From: Desulfuromonadaceae bacterium
GTDB taxonomy: Bacteria; Desulfobacterota; Desulfuromonadia; Geobacterales; Pseudopelobacteraceae
Assembly (NCBI GenBank): GCA_028712075.1
Contig: JAQTQX010000001.1
Coordinates: forward strand, 248,001 to 312,000
Reading direction: 5' to 3'
DNA length: 64,000 bases
This document shows, in pieces, positions 1-8,485 of this stretch. How positions within the stretch are numbered: position 1 is the stretch's first letter; each line of letters opens with the position of its first letter. The notes below the pieces were generated by a model, which was not told the DNA's origin, did not search any database, and saw only the letters and a program-made list of their open reading frames with translations. The position numbers and the translations under genes were made by a program.

Positions 1-593
1 TTCTCATCAAACGAAAAAATCTTGTGCAAACGGTATGTTCTGTTGTCTGATTCAAATCTGGAAAGCGGCAGTGTCAAAAGTTCGGATATTTTGCCGGATT
101 TAGCATATGTGCTTATTATTTCTGAAAGTACTTTGCCCAGATTGGCATATCCTTCAACATTTGCGCTGTCATACTCAATGCTGTTAAGAAGTGAGTCGGC
201 CGCCTCTTTTAGCCTGTTCCGGCCTCGTAATTCAAGAGCGTTTCTGGAATGGATCCTGCTGAGAGTAATACTGAGAATTTCACTGAGTTTGGTAATATTG
301 AAATAAAGGTCATTACTGGCTTTAACTGCTGATAATTGCTGAAACATATTTCTGCAATCAATTGATTCCTGCAAATTGCATAACGTCTTGTGCATAAGCT
401 CTGTCAACAACCTGATATTGTCGATGGAAATGCAATATAGGCCAATTAATCGCAGCGCTCTGATATTGTCAGGTTGTTGTGCGAGTACAGATTCGCAAAC
501 ATTCAGTAGCAGAAGTGGCGAATTCTTGTATTTGAATTCTGCATAATCTAATACACTGTCTATGTTGGTGGCCTCAGATTGTGGAGATGTCAT
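1..593 (-). CDS. TPR-like hypothetical protein, C-terminus cut by window edge
   Basis: An open frame runs without a stop from an ATG at 593 to the left edge of the window, giving at least 197 residues. The protein is helical and has two stretches resembling TPR units: an early one around SPLLLLNVCESVLAQQPDN and a later one around AADSLLNSIEYDSANVEGY. TPR proteins of this kind often precede a glycosyltransferase domain in glycan clusters, but that part would lie outside the window, so no function is assigned. It is the last gene of the leftward cluster seen here, 30 bases beyond the methyltransferase stop. The frame was checked codon by codon for stops. Confidence 0.65.
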   Translation of the reverse strand, partial: MTSPQSEATNIDSVLDYAEFKYKNSPLLLLNVCESVLAQQPDNIRALRLIGLYCISIDNIRLLTELMHKTLCNLQESIDCRNMFQQLSAVKASNDLYFNITKLSEILSITLSRIHSRNALELRGRNRLKEAADSLLNSIEYDSANVEGYANLGKVLSEIISTYAKSGKISELLTLPLSRFESDNRTYRLHKIFSFDE

Positions 594-623
594 AATCTAT
601 CCGACTGGAGTATAAGAATATAA

Positions 624-1382
624 TTATCTTGTTATCGCAAAATATTTGCTTCTTTTCCGTGGAATAACTGTATATGCAGCAGGAGCATATGTTGATGGTA
701 TCGAATAAAGCGGGAGGTCGTATTTACTTACAAATTCATCTACTGCATCCGTTTCGCCGGGGAACAGAGGGAAACCGTACTCGTCAAAAGCAATGATTCC
801 CCCAGGCACCATGAGTTCGTATAAATTGTCCAGAACAGTCTTGGTCGGGACGTACATGTCAAAATCCATGAGGCAGAAACTGAATCGGGCAAATGAATTG
901 GTTTTCAAAAACTCCGGGAAGGTTTCGACAATATCCCCTTCAATGATATGCATCCTGTTTGCTATGGAAGAATCTTTCCTGTAACATTCAAGCAGGTCGA
1001 AAAATGTCTCGCGGTTCCCGGTCAATCCACCTTTCTTCTTGAACGCAGGCTCATCCTTGCCGGTCATGTCTTTTTCAGTAATTGAAGTGAACCCCTGGAA
1101 GGTATCAAATCCAAATAGATGTCTGGACGCCGCATGATAATGCTCCAACTCAGGGGCATTAAACATTTCGATAAGTCGGGCCAGGTAAAAGTATGTTGAC
1201 CCGTTGTATACCCCGAACTCTGCCACTGAACCCGGAAGATTTATGGTCTTCTTGTAGAGTTCGTAGATGGCAAGATGTCTCGTCAGATGAGAAGGGCGCA
1301 AATATCCGGCATATTTGCTCATCTCGTTGAAGAAGTCCAGTTCCCTGCCTTTTTTATCATACATCGTGTAGTTCATAGTCAT
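624..1382 (-). CDS. TylF/macrocin-O-methyltransferase-family SAM methyltransferase
   Basis: A 252-residue class I SAM methyltransferase of the TylF (macrocin O-methyltransferase) type. The SAM-binding glycine motif AEFGVYNGS is at residues 54-62, FDTF at 92-95, and the characteristic DFDMYVPT and FDEYG blocks, likely metal-binding acidic residues, are at about 173-180 and 199-203. Family members methylate sugar hydroxyls in a metal-dependent way, so the natural guess is O-methylation of a glycan residue. A second, divergent copy lies at 5352-6110. The start ATG is followed by a second ATG two codons on. Substrate unknown. Confidence 0.8.
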   Translation of the reverse strand: MTMNYTMYDKKGRELDFFNEMSKYAGYLRPSHLTRHLAIYELYKKTINLPGSVAEFGVYNGSTYFYLARLIEMFNAPELEHYHAASRHLFGFDTFQGFTSITEKDMTGKDEPAFKKKGGLTGNRETFFDLLECYRKDSSIANRMHIIEGDIVETFPEFLKTNSFARFSFCLMDFDMYVPTKTVLDNLYELMVPGGIIAFDEYGFPLFPGETDAVDEFVSKYDLPLYSIPSTYAPAAYTVIPRKRSKYFAITR

Positions 1383-1424
1383 TGCCTGTATGCCAATCTA
1401 ATAGTGATTTTGTCCCTATTGAAT

Positions 1425-2810
1425 TTATTTTGTGGGCTTTCGGTGAAGAGCAAAAATCTGATTTTCAATCGAGTATTCATAATATAATTTATGAATCATT
1501 GAAAAAATGGAATTAGAAGGAAAATTCTTAATGGCCATCTTGCCTAACCAGTCGAGTGGAAAAGGGAGCCTTGATGCGATAGGACCAAGCAAAAAAATGT
1601 TAAACCTGATGTTCCGCTCTCGCTTGTTGAAACATTTCAGAGTCGTCGGCTGGGTACACCCTGTCATGTCACTGATATGCTTTTCAGGATCAATAAGACC
1701 GTTATCAACACAATAGGTATACAGAACCGTCCCCATCATCGGGACGGTTGTGCTGTAGTTGGTATAAGTGACATTCCCTTTTTTGCTCAACGAGATGGTT
1801 TCCAGGTCATCCTCAAGTGTTGACTCTGGAGCGGCTAACATGAAATTTACCCATGTTTTGATTCCGTAACTGTGAATCAACCTGAGCACTTTGACAATTT
1901 CAATTTTTCGCATCTTGCGCCCGAGTATTTTCTCCCGTACATGTTCAGACGCACTATCAACTGAAAGATGTACGGAATGACACCCGGCACGCTTTAATAA
2001 TTCAAGCAGTTTTTCATCAACAGTATCCAATCTCAGGAAACAGTTGAATGGCACGCCGATACGTTTCGGATATTTATCTGAGAATTCTGCAAGCCAGGCA
2101 TCAGCCGTCATTGCAAACACGTCATCACCAAATTTGATAAAATCGGTTCTGTAGGATGCCTTCACATGTTCAATCTCTTCAAGCACACGCTCGACAGGAA
2201 ACCGTCGAACCATAGGCCCCTTACCTTTGTAAAGCTTCATGTAATAACTGTTTGCACAGTAATGACATTGAAAGGGACAACCACGGGTTGTGTAAAAGGT
2301 TTTTTTCTGAGTGTGCTTGAGAAAAGAGTGTGACATAGTTATGTCACGATCCGGGATTGGTAGTTCACTAAGATCAGCAATCAGGGGACGGACAGTATTC
2401 CTGACTGATTTCGTGATCAGATTCAATATATCGTCATAAGGTTTACCCTGTTCCAAACACTCCAGAAACTCGCCGAAAGCCAGCTCCCCCTCACCAATAC
2501 AGAAAGCGTCAACACCAGCTTCATCAAAAGATTCGGGGGAAAAAGTTGCTTGTGGCCCTCCCATAATTGACACAAAGGAGTGGATTTTCATGGCCTGCTT
2601 ATGAGCGGCAACAATTTCCTTAAACCCGAGAATATTTGCGGAGTATGCAACTACATCAGGTTTCAGTCTCGCTACTGTATCTACAAAATTGTTGTCCTTG
2701 ATTACACATAAATCAGTACTGTTCCCGAGTTTTTTTGCAACCGCAGAAAGGTAAGGAATAGCGATGTGATCGGCAAAATCCAGCTGGTAAATACAAAAAA
2801 GAACCTTCAT
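1425..2810 (-). CDS. B12-binding-domain radical SAM protein (copy A)
   Basis: A 461-residue protein with an N-terminal Rossmann-like cobalamin-binding domain (residues 1 to about 140, with conserved GGPQATF and IGEGE blocks) and a radical SAM core whose cluster-binding cysteines are C178, C182 and C185 in GCPFQCHYC. Relatives use cobalamin and SAM for methylations or other radical chemistry on unactivated carbons; the substrate cannot be read from sequence. It is a tandem paralogue of the next gene upstream, with the cysteines at identical residue numbers. A ribosome-binding AAAGGA precedes the ATG by a few bases. The C-terminal 100 residues are family-specific and unassigned. Confidence 0.85.
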   Translation of the reverse strand: MKVLFCIYQLDFADHIAIPYLSAVAKKLGNSTDLCVIKDNNFVDTVARLKPDVVAYSANILGFKEIVAAHKQAMKIHSFVSIMGGPQATFSPESFDEAGVDAFCIGEGELAFGEFLECLEQGKPYDDILNLITKSVRNTVRPLIADLSELPIPDRDITMSHSFLKHTQKKTFYTTRGCPFQCHYCANSYYMKLYKGKGPMVRRFPVERVLEEIEHVKASYRTDFIKFGDDVFAMTADAWLAEFSDKYPKRIGVPFNCFLRLDTVDEKLLELLKRAGCHSVHLSVDSASEHVREKILGRKMRKIEIVKVLRLIHSYGIKTWVNFMLAAPESTLEDDLETISLSKKGNVTYTNYSTTVPMMGTVLYTYCVDNGLIDPEKHISDMTGCTQPTTLKCFNKRERNIRFNIFLLGPIASRLPFPLDWLGKMAIKNFPSNSIFSMIHKLYYEYSIENQIFALHRKPTK

Positions 2811-2836
2811 GTTTTCCTTTGTAATAAATTGCCTGT

Positions 2837-4294
2837 TTAAATAGAACTGGAGCCGTTATGATGGTCTTTTTCCAGAAACAGGAATCTGTTTTTATTGTAC
2901 TCGCTACCGAGGTCAATAGTCTCTTTGGTAAAGTTGAAAATTTTGCGTGTCAGATAGTATTGATCAAACAGGTAATGCATCTTTTTGAACAAGAGGTTGG
3001 GCGGAACCACCTTGATTAGCTGAATTGCCAATTCGTGGAGTGGTGAAGGCAGTTTAGAGATAATTCCACCCATCAAAAATACGTTATAACGGATATTCTT
3101 TTCTTTTTCGGAAAAGCATTTCAATGTTGATCGTTCATAGCAGCCAGACATGTCGTAATTATGGTTTTCAGGGTCAATATATTTGTGCGTGACACAGTAG
3201 TCATAAAGCTCAGTCCCTTTCATCGGCACAGTCGTTGAGTATGCCGGGAAAAGCAAACCTGCCTCCTTGCTTAATCGTATGGTATCCAGTTCATTTTCTA
3301 TTGTTGATTCAGGCACCGCTGTCATGAAATTTGCCCATACGCCGATTCCATAACTTCTGATTTTCTTTAACTGGTCTTTAATGTCTACCTGCTTGAATCG
3401 TCGTTTCAGTACGTTTTCTCTGACATGTTGCGACGTGCTGTCAATGGAAACACTTACAGAGTAGCAACCGGACTTTTGCAGAAGTTTAAGCAGACTGTCG
3501 TCTACCGTATCCAGTCGCAGGTAACAGTTGAACGGGCGCCTGATTCTCTGAGAGTACTGTTCTGCAAACTCCACCATCCAATCATCAGCTTTCGCAGCAA
3601 ACAGGTCATCGCCGAATTTGACGAAATCCATTCGGTAGTGAGCACCAACGTATTCAATCTCGCGGATAAGCCGGTCAACAGAAAAACGTCGGACAAATGC
3701 TCCTTTTCCTTTGTACATTCGATGGTAATAATTGTTACAGCAATAAGAACATTCGAACGGACACCCGCGAGTCGCAAAAAAAGTTTTTTTCGGGGTGTCC
3801 CGCAAATAGGAATTTGCAAGTGTCAAGTCACGGTCCGGCATAGGGAGCTCGTCAAGATTGGCAATTAACGGGCGGACAGGATTTTTTTTATTGCGCGTAA
3901 CAAGATTGGCAACATCATCAAACGATTCGCCGTTCGCCACTTTGACAAGAAAATCCCTGAATGCGTAATCGCCTTCTCCTATGCAAAAGGCATCCATTCC
4001 GCTTTGCGGAAAAGTCTCAGAGGAGAAAGTGCTGTGCGCCCCACCCATAATAGCTGTGAATGTATGTTTCTTCCGGGCTTCGCCATTGAGACGAACCATT
4101 TCATCATACCCTAACACTGTTGCTGAATATGCAATAACATCCGGTTTGGTCAAATCAACGGTTGCAAGCAGGTCATCACGGTCAAGCGAACAGAAAGAGG
4201 TTTCGTGCCCCAACTGCTTGGCAATTGCTGATAAATACCCGAGAGCCGAACAATCTGCGTACATGAGTTGATAAATGACAAACAATATTTTCAT
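2837..4294 (-). CDS. B12-binding-domain radical SAM protein (copy B)
   Basis: A 485-residue paralogue of the neighbouring 1425-2810 gene. The two proteins align without gaps through the B12-binding and early radical SAM parts: C178, C182 and C185 (GCPFECSYC), the IGEGD block and the RPLIANLDELPMPDRD linker all fall at equal positions. The extra length is a charged C-terminal tail. The gap between the two genes is 26 bases, so they are probably co-transcribed. Likely cobalamin-dependent radical SAM enzyme acting on a glycan precursor or lipid carrier; the reaction is not inferable. Confidence 0.85.
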   Translation of the reverse strand: MKILFVIYQLMYADCSALGYLSAIAKQLGHETSFCSLDRDDLLATVDLTKPDVIAYSATVLGYDEMVRLNGEARKKHTFTAIMGGAHSTFSSETFPQSGMDAFCIGEGDYAFRDFLVKVANGESFDDVANLVTRNKKNPVRPLIANLDELPMPDRDLTLANSYLRDTPKKTFFATRGCPFECSYCCNNYYHRMYKGKGAFVRRFSVDRLIREIEYVGAHYRMDFVKFGDDLFAAKADDWMVEFAEQYSQRIRRPFNCYLRLDTVDDSLLKLLQKSGCYSVSVSIDSTSQHVRENVLKRRFKQVDIKDQLKKIRSYGIGVWANFMTAVPESTIENELDTIRLSKEAGLLFPAYSTTVPMKGTELYDYCVTHKYIDPENHNYDMSGCYERSTLKCFSEKEKNIRYNVFLMGGIISKLPSPLHELAIQLIKVVPPNLLFKKMHYLFDQYYLTRKIFNFTKETIDLGSEYNKNRFLFLEKDHHNGSSSI

Positions 4295-4332
4295 ATCTGC
4301 AGTTCTCTGATTATGTATTTGAAATTCATGAT

Positions 4333-5328
4333 CTAGTTGTCTGTCTTGAAATAATTCTGTTTCAGAAGGTACTCATCCTTGTTGATCAGGAACCATTCCC
4401 ACGTCTCTTTTAACCCGTCATAAAGAGAGGTTGTCGGATTGTAATCAATTACTTCGCGCGCAAGGGAGATGTCCATAACCCTGCGAGGGAAACCTGAAGG
4501 CTTTGTTGTGTCGAATTCATAATTAAACTGGAGAAATGAATGCAATGTTTCGAGAAGCTCCTTGACACTGCAACCGATGCCACTCCCCAGATTAAGGAAC
4601 TTGTGTCCCTTTGTCCCGTGATACAGCGCCAGAATGACCCCTTCCGCACAATCCCGGCTGAACGCAAAATCTCTGACTGCGGAACCATCACCCCATACTT
4701 TAACCGGATTTTCCTTGTTGAAAATGCGAGACATCAGAGTTGGTATCACCATGGCATTTTTGGGGTCGAAGTTGTCTCCGGGGCCGTAAACATTACATGG
4801 CCTTACAACGGAATAATGCTCGATGCCGTACTGAATTCTGTAGGATTCAATCTGCATCTCTGCCATGCGCTTTGCCCATCCCGGGAACATATCCATGGGG
4901 GGGCCGTCGCTCCCTTGGGACTCACAAAATATCTCGGCACTAGGATATGCCCCGATGGAACTGGTGTACACAAGTTTTCTGACTTTATTAAGCCGGGAAG
5001 CTTCAAGTATGTTGGTGTTCATCATTAATAGCGGGACAAAGAAGCTTGCCGGTTTTGACATGGTAACATCAATAGACCCTTTGATCCCAGCCACATGAAA
5101 AACATAATCCATATCCTTCACAAGTTCGTTGCACAGGTTGAAGTCTGTCAAATCCGCAAACGCATGGCTTGCGCGTTTGTCAACGTCAATCCTGTCCAGA
5201 GAGGCTATCTTCACAGAAGCCCCGGCATCGCACAACATATGGACTATATTTCTGCCGATCAAACCGGTACCGCCAGTAATCAGCACATTTTTTCCGGAAA
5301 AACTCTTCAGCACCTGATCCTTGATCAT
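4333..5328 (-). CDS. NAD-dependent epimerase/dehydratase (extended SDR) with atypical active site
   Basis: A 331-residue extended short-chain dehydrogenase of the nucleotide-sugar epimerase/dehydratase type. The NAD-binding GGTGLIG is at residues 19-25, the TSS of the active site at 122-124, and a typical substrate-binding VRPCNVYGPGDNF follows the catalytic region. The catalytic YxxxK motif is abnormal: the lysine (K153) is present in PGWAK, but the position four residues before it is Pro149, not Tyr. The enzyme may use another residue, have altered chemistry or be non-catalytic. It follows the TylF-like gene at 5352-6110 by 23 bases and sits in the same leftward operon. Confidence 0.82.
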   Translation of the reverse strand: MIKDQVLKSFSGKNVLITGGTGLIGRNIVHMLCDAGASVKIASLDRIDVDKRASHAFADLTDFNLCNELVKDMDYVFHVAGIKGSIDVTMSKPASFFVPLLMMNTNILEASRLNKVRKLVYTSSIGAYPSAEIFCESQGSDGPPMDMFPGWAKRMAEMQIESYRIQYGIEHYSVVRPCNVYGPGDNFDPKNAMVIPTLMSRIFNKENPVKVWGDGSAVRDFAFSRDCAEGVILALYHGTKGHKFLNLGSGIGCSVKELLETLHSFLQFNYEFDTTKPSGFPRRVMDISLAREVIDYNPTTSLYDGLKETWEWFLINKDEYLLKQNYFKTDN

Positions 5329-5351
5329 GAAAACAATACCTTCTTTCGATG

Positions 5352-6110
5352 TTATTCAACTACAAAGTAAGATACCCTGGATGCGTATCTGAAACGTCTC
5401 AATTTGATATTATTCAAACCATAAACTTCAGCTAACGCAGTAGTTTCACCGGGGGAATCCGGGTCGTTCAGCTCATCAAATCCCAGAATGCTCCCCTTGA
5501 CCAGGCGGGGTCTTATAAGCTCCAGACATTTTTTGGTAGGTTCGTAGATGTCGAAATCAAAATATGCCAGGGCTACAATGGTTTCAGGGTGTCGCCCCAG
5601 ATATTCCTCCCATTTAACTGTTGCGTCTCCGGCAACAACTTCAAATTTGGTGATATGTGCAAGAGGATTGTCCTGCTCCTGGCACTCAATTATGTTCCTT
5701 AGGTAATCATCATAGCCGGGCGTTACGGCAAGCTTCCCCTCTTGCATCAGTTCTGACCCCCCGTCTTTTGCGTGAACCGAGGGGAACCCTGAGAATGTAT
5801 CAAACGCGACTAATTTCCGATGACGGTTAAATGGGTCATAGATGCCTCGAAGCGCTGCCAGAAGTGACGCATTCTGCCCCCACCGGGTGCCAAACTCAAC
5901 AATTATTCCCGGAATGTCAATGATTTGCTCATATAAATGGTTCATGAACAGAATCCGGGCAAGGTTTTTCGAGTTCAAAAACAGTCCCAAATTTGAAAGC
6001 AGTTCATCATCAGGAATCGGGCAGTTTTTGAAATGCTGCAGTAAAGATTGACGTACATTTTTCTCCGCATCACTATTAAATGTTATATTGCCGAAATCAC
6101 TGTTTTTCAT
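5352..6110 (-). CDS. TylF-type SAM methyltransferase, second copy
   Basis: A 252-residue TylF-like methyltransferase. The glycine motif VEFGTRWGQN is at about residues 71-80, FDTFSGF at 103-109, and the family-typical YFDFDIYEPTK and FDELNDP blocks follow. I chose ATG 6110 because AAAGGA lies at the right distance upstream; an in-frame TTG at 6131 would add seven residues. It differs clearly from the copy at 624-1382, so the two probably modify different positions. The gene is 26 bases downstream of the AKR stop at 6137. Target sugar unknown. Confidence 0.8.
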   Translation of the reverse strand: MKNSDFGNITFNSDAEKNVRQSLLQHFKNCPIPDDELLSNLGLFLNSKNLARILFMNHLYEQIIDIPGIIVEFGTRWGQNASLLAALRGIYDPFNRHRKLVAFDTFSGFPSVHAKDGGSELMQEGKLAVTPGYDDYLRNIIECQEQDNPLAHITKFEVVAGDATVKWEEYLGRHPETIVALAYFDFDIYEPTKKCLELIRPRLVKGSILGFDELNDPDSPGETTALAEVYGLNNIKLRRFRYASRVSYFVVE

Positions 6111-6136
6111 GGCGTATCCTTTATGGGTCAAAATAG

Positions 6137-7267
6137 TTATCTGTTACGCAACAGAACTGGAATAGGCAGTTCCCCGTCATGAGCTATCACCCATGCCCAG
6201 TAGCGTATTCTGCCTTCCACAAGATCATAATCATACCGACCTGAACAGTCCGTTGTTTTTCTCACCCGAACCGGCTTGATCGCCTCATCAAGTCTTTTAA
6301 TGTCAGATGCCAGTTCCACGGGTCTTGGACAGAAGCCCAGCTTGTTTTCGAGCGCATCATCAAGCGTCTGATACACCGATCTGCTTCCTTGCCCATCAAC
6401 TGCCACCCGTATCCTGTCTACAGGTACCTTGATTGGTTTGAAGCAGAACTCCTTGTCAATTGCCGCGATATCTTCAAGTTCCAGTTCAAAATCCGCAGCC
6501 TTTGCATTCATCTTGATATGCTCGGGGTTAACCGCTTTCGGGATGGCAACAACATTCTTACGACTGATAACCCAGTTTAAGGCGATTTGTGATGGGGTGC
6601 GGTCATATTTTCCAGCAATAGTGCTCAACAATACGTCCTGTTCCTCGTTCAAATTGATTTGCCCCTGATTTAACGGACTGTATGCAATAACCGTTATCCC
6701 CTGCTTAGTGCAGAAAGGAAGAAGATTGTCTTCAATGCTTCGGTCAAACAGATTATATTCAACCTGTTGAGCGTTAATCAGGTCAGGGAATAACTGGCAG
6801 GCTTCTTTCAGCTGCCCGAGTGAAAAATTGCTTACACCGCAAAACCTGATTTTCCCCTGGGTACGCAGTTCATCCATAGCTCCCAAGGTTTCAGCAAGTG
6901 GCACCCCAGGATTTGGCCAGTGTATCTGATAAAGGTCGATGTGTTCGACTTTAAGTCGTAATATGCTATTTTCGCACGCATTTATCACGTCATCGTAACC
7001 AAGATTTTCGGGCGAAACCTTGGACGCAATGAATACTTGATCGCGAATACCCGTAACTGCCATTCCTGTCAACTCCTCGGAATGCCCTGCGCCGTAAACC
7101 TCGGCAGTATCAATAAATGTTAGTCCTGAATCTATGCCGAGCCGGATTTTTTCTATTGCCGCAGAGTCATTGGAAGTGTCTGTTGTCAGGTATCCTCCGA
7201 CTCCCATTGTTCCCTGACCTATAGATGTAATTGCCTGACCGGTTTTCCCGAGATTTTTGAACTTCAT
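6137..7267 (-). CDS. Aldo/keto reductase fused to C-terminal ParB-like domain (copy A)
   Basis: A 376-residue fusion. Residues 1 to about 275 are an aldo/keto reductase barrel with the complete catalytic tetrad: D53 and Y58 in FIDTAEVYG, K83 in IASKV, H116 in YQIHWPNP. From about residue 279 a second domain begins (VPVDRIRV). It has the order of ParB/sulfiredoxin-fold domains: an LASDI helix, a KPVRVR strand, then YDLVEGRIRYWA (347-358) where ParB has its gatekeeping YxLIxGERRxxA, and a closing IPVLL strand. A similar domain ends the neighbouring gene. The start overlaps the upstream stop by four bases (ATGA), implying translational coupling. Likely NAD(P)H-dependent reduction or dehydration of a sugar; the role of the tail is unknown. 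Confidence 0.8.
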   Translation of the reverse strand: MKFKNLGKTGQAITSIGQGTMGVGGYLTTDTSNDSAAIEKIRLGIDSGLTFIDTAEVYGAGHSEELTGMAVTGIRDQVFIASKVSPENLGYDDVINACENSILRLKVEHIDLYQIHWPNPGVPLAETLGAMDELRTQGKIRFCGVSNFSLGQLKEACQLFPDLINAQQVEYNLFDRSIEDNLLPFCTKQGITVIAYSPLNQGQINLNEEQDVLLSTIAGKYDRTPSQIALNWVISRKNVVAIPKAVNPEHIKMNAKAADFELELEDIAAIDKEFCFKPIKVPVDRIRVAVDGQGSRSVYQTLDDALENKLGFCPRPVELASDIKRLDEAIKPVRVRKTTDCSGRYDYDLVEGRIRYWAWVIAHDGELPIPVLLRNR

Positions 7268-8442
7268 GTCACGTTCTCCGGGAGTCTCTGTCCCTTAATA
7301 ATATTGGCGGGTATCGGTTTTTCTTCCCCATACGCGATAACCCAGGCCCAGTAACGTATCTGGCCATGAATAAGGTCGTAGTCAAAACAACCGGATTGAT
7401 CAGAAGTAGGTATAATTTCAACAGGTTTCAGCATTCCGGCCTCTTCAATTTCTTTTGCCAGTTCGACCGGGCCGGGTTGCATGTTGAGCCTGTTTTCACG
7501 GGCATCCTGAAGCGTATTGTAAATCCAGGAAGGCTCCGGCGTCTCAGGGTGCAGCAGCCTGATTCTGCCCGTGGGGATCACGTGAACTTCCCTTATAAAC
7601 AGTCTGTTTATCGCTTCAACATCTGCTGTTCCCAAGGCTATTGCGGCAGTCGCTGCGTTCGCAGCTGTGTTTTCCATACCCGTAGACCTGGTGATTATGG
7701 CAGTGTCCGAATGAGTAAGCATCCACGCAATAATCAACTGATTAATGGTTGCGACATATTTTTCCGAAAGGTTTGACAACAACGATAATTCATCTGGGCT
7801 GAACATCTGCCTCCCCTGACTGAAGGGGCTATAGCCGACGAAAACTACTCCCGTATCACGGCAGAACGGCATAATATCAGCTTCTGCAAACCTGTTCGAT
7901 AGGTTGTATTCCATCTGAATGGTTGAAATTTTGTTCCCCGAAATAACTCTGGCTTCCTTCAGTTGTTGCATCGTGAAGTTGCATACTCCCGCATAACGAA
8001 TCCGCTTTGACTCAAGTAGATACATTAGGGCATTTACGGTTTCTTTTAGCGGTATTGACGGATTTGGCCACTGAATTTGATAAAGATCTATGTAATCGGT
8101 ATTCATTCGTTTAAGTGACCCTTCAAAAGCCTTCATCACTCCCGGATATGAATTATTGAGCGGGTTGAATTTCGAACCGATAAAAATTTTATCCCTTCTG
8201 CCACATACAACTCTTCCTGTTATCTCTTCTGAAAGCCCATCCTCATAATGCTCACCCGTATCCAGAAAGGTCATCCCCAGATCGATGCCATAACGTAAAA
8301 CATCTTCACGTTTCCTAATTGCACCTTCAGTGGCTGTTTCTCTGCGTCCTGCACCGGTTGTTCCTTGGGCAACCGATCCTATCTGCGTGCCATCAGCAGT
8401 GGTGAGTTTAAGAAGCGGTGTATTTCCTGATAATGGCATCAT
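7264..8442 (-). CDS. Aldo/keto reductase fused to ParB-like domain (copy B), catalytic His replaced
   Basis: A 392-residue paralogue of 6137-7267 with the same two-domain layout. D61, Y66 and K91 of the aldo/keto reductase tetrad are present, but the histidine is replaced by Gln124 (YQIQWPNPS instead of YQIHWPNP), which in this superfamily usually weakens or redirects carbonyl reduction. The C-terminal ParB-like domain (about 288-385) has ELAKEIEEAGMLKPVEI, then YDLIHGQIRYWAWVIA and IPANII. Its end overlaps copy A by four bases, so the two proteins are probably made in similar amounts and may form a hetero-oligomer. No clear Shine-Dalgarno sequence precedes the two adjacent ATGs. Confidence 0.8.
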   Translation of the reverse strand: MMPLSGNTPLLKLTTADGTQIGSVAQGTTGAGRRETATEGAIRKREDVLRYGIDLGMTFLDTGEHYEDGLSEEITGRVVCGRRDKIFIGSKFNPLNNSYPGVMKAFEGSLKRMNTDYIDLYQIQWPNPSIPLKETVNALMYLLESKRIRYAGVCNFTMQQLKEARVISGNKISTIQMEYNLSNRFAEADIMPFCRDTGVVFVGYSPFSQGRQMFSPDELSLLSNLSEKYVATINQLIIAWMLTHSDTAIITRSTGMENTAANAATAAIALGTADVEAINRLFIREVHVIPTGRIRLLHPETPEPSWIYNTLQDARENRLNMQPGPVELAKEIEEAGMLKPVEIIPTSDQSGCFDYDLIHGQIRYWAWVIAYGEEKPIPANIIKGQRLPENVT

Positions 8443-8485
8443 TTGTGGTTATGATTTTGCGGTATGGCGATATATGAAACAGTAC

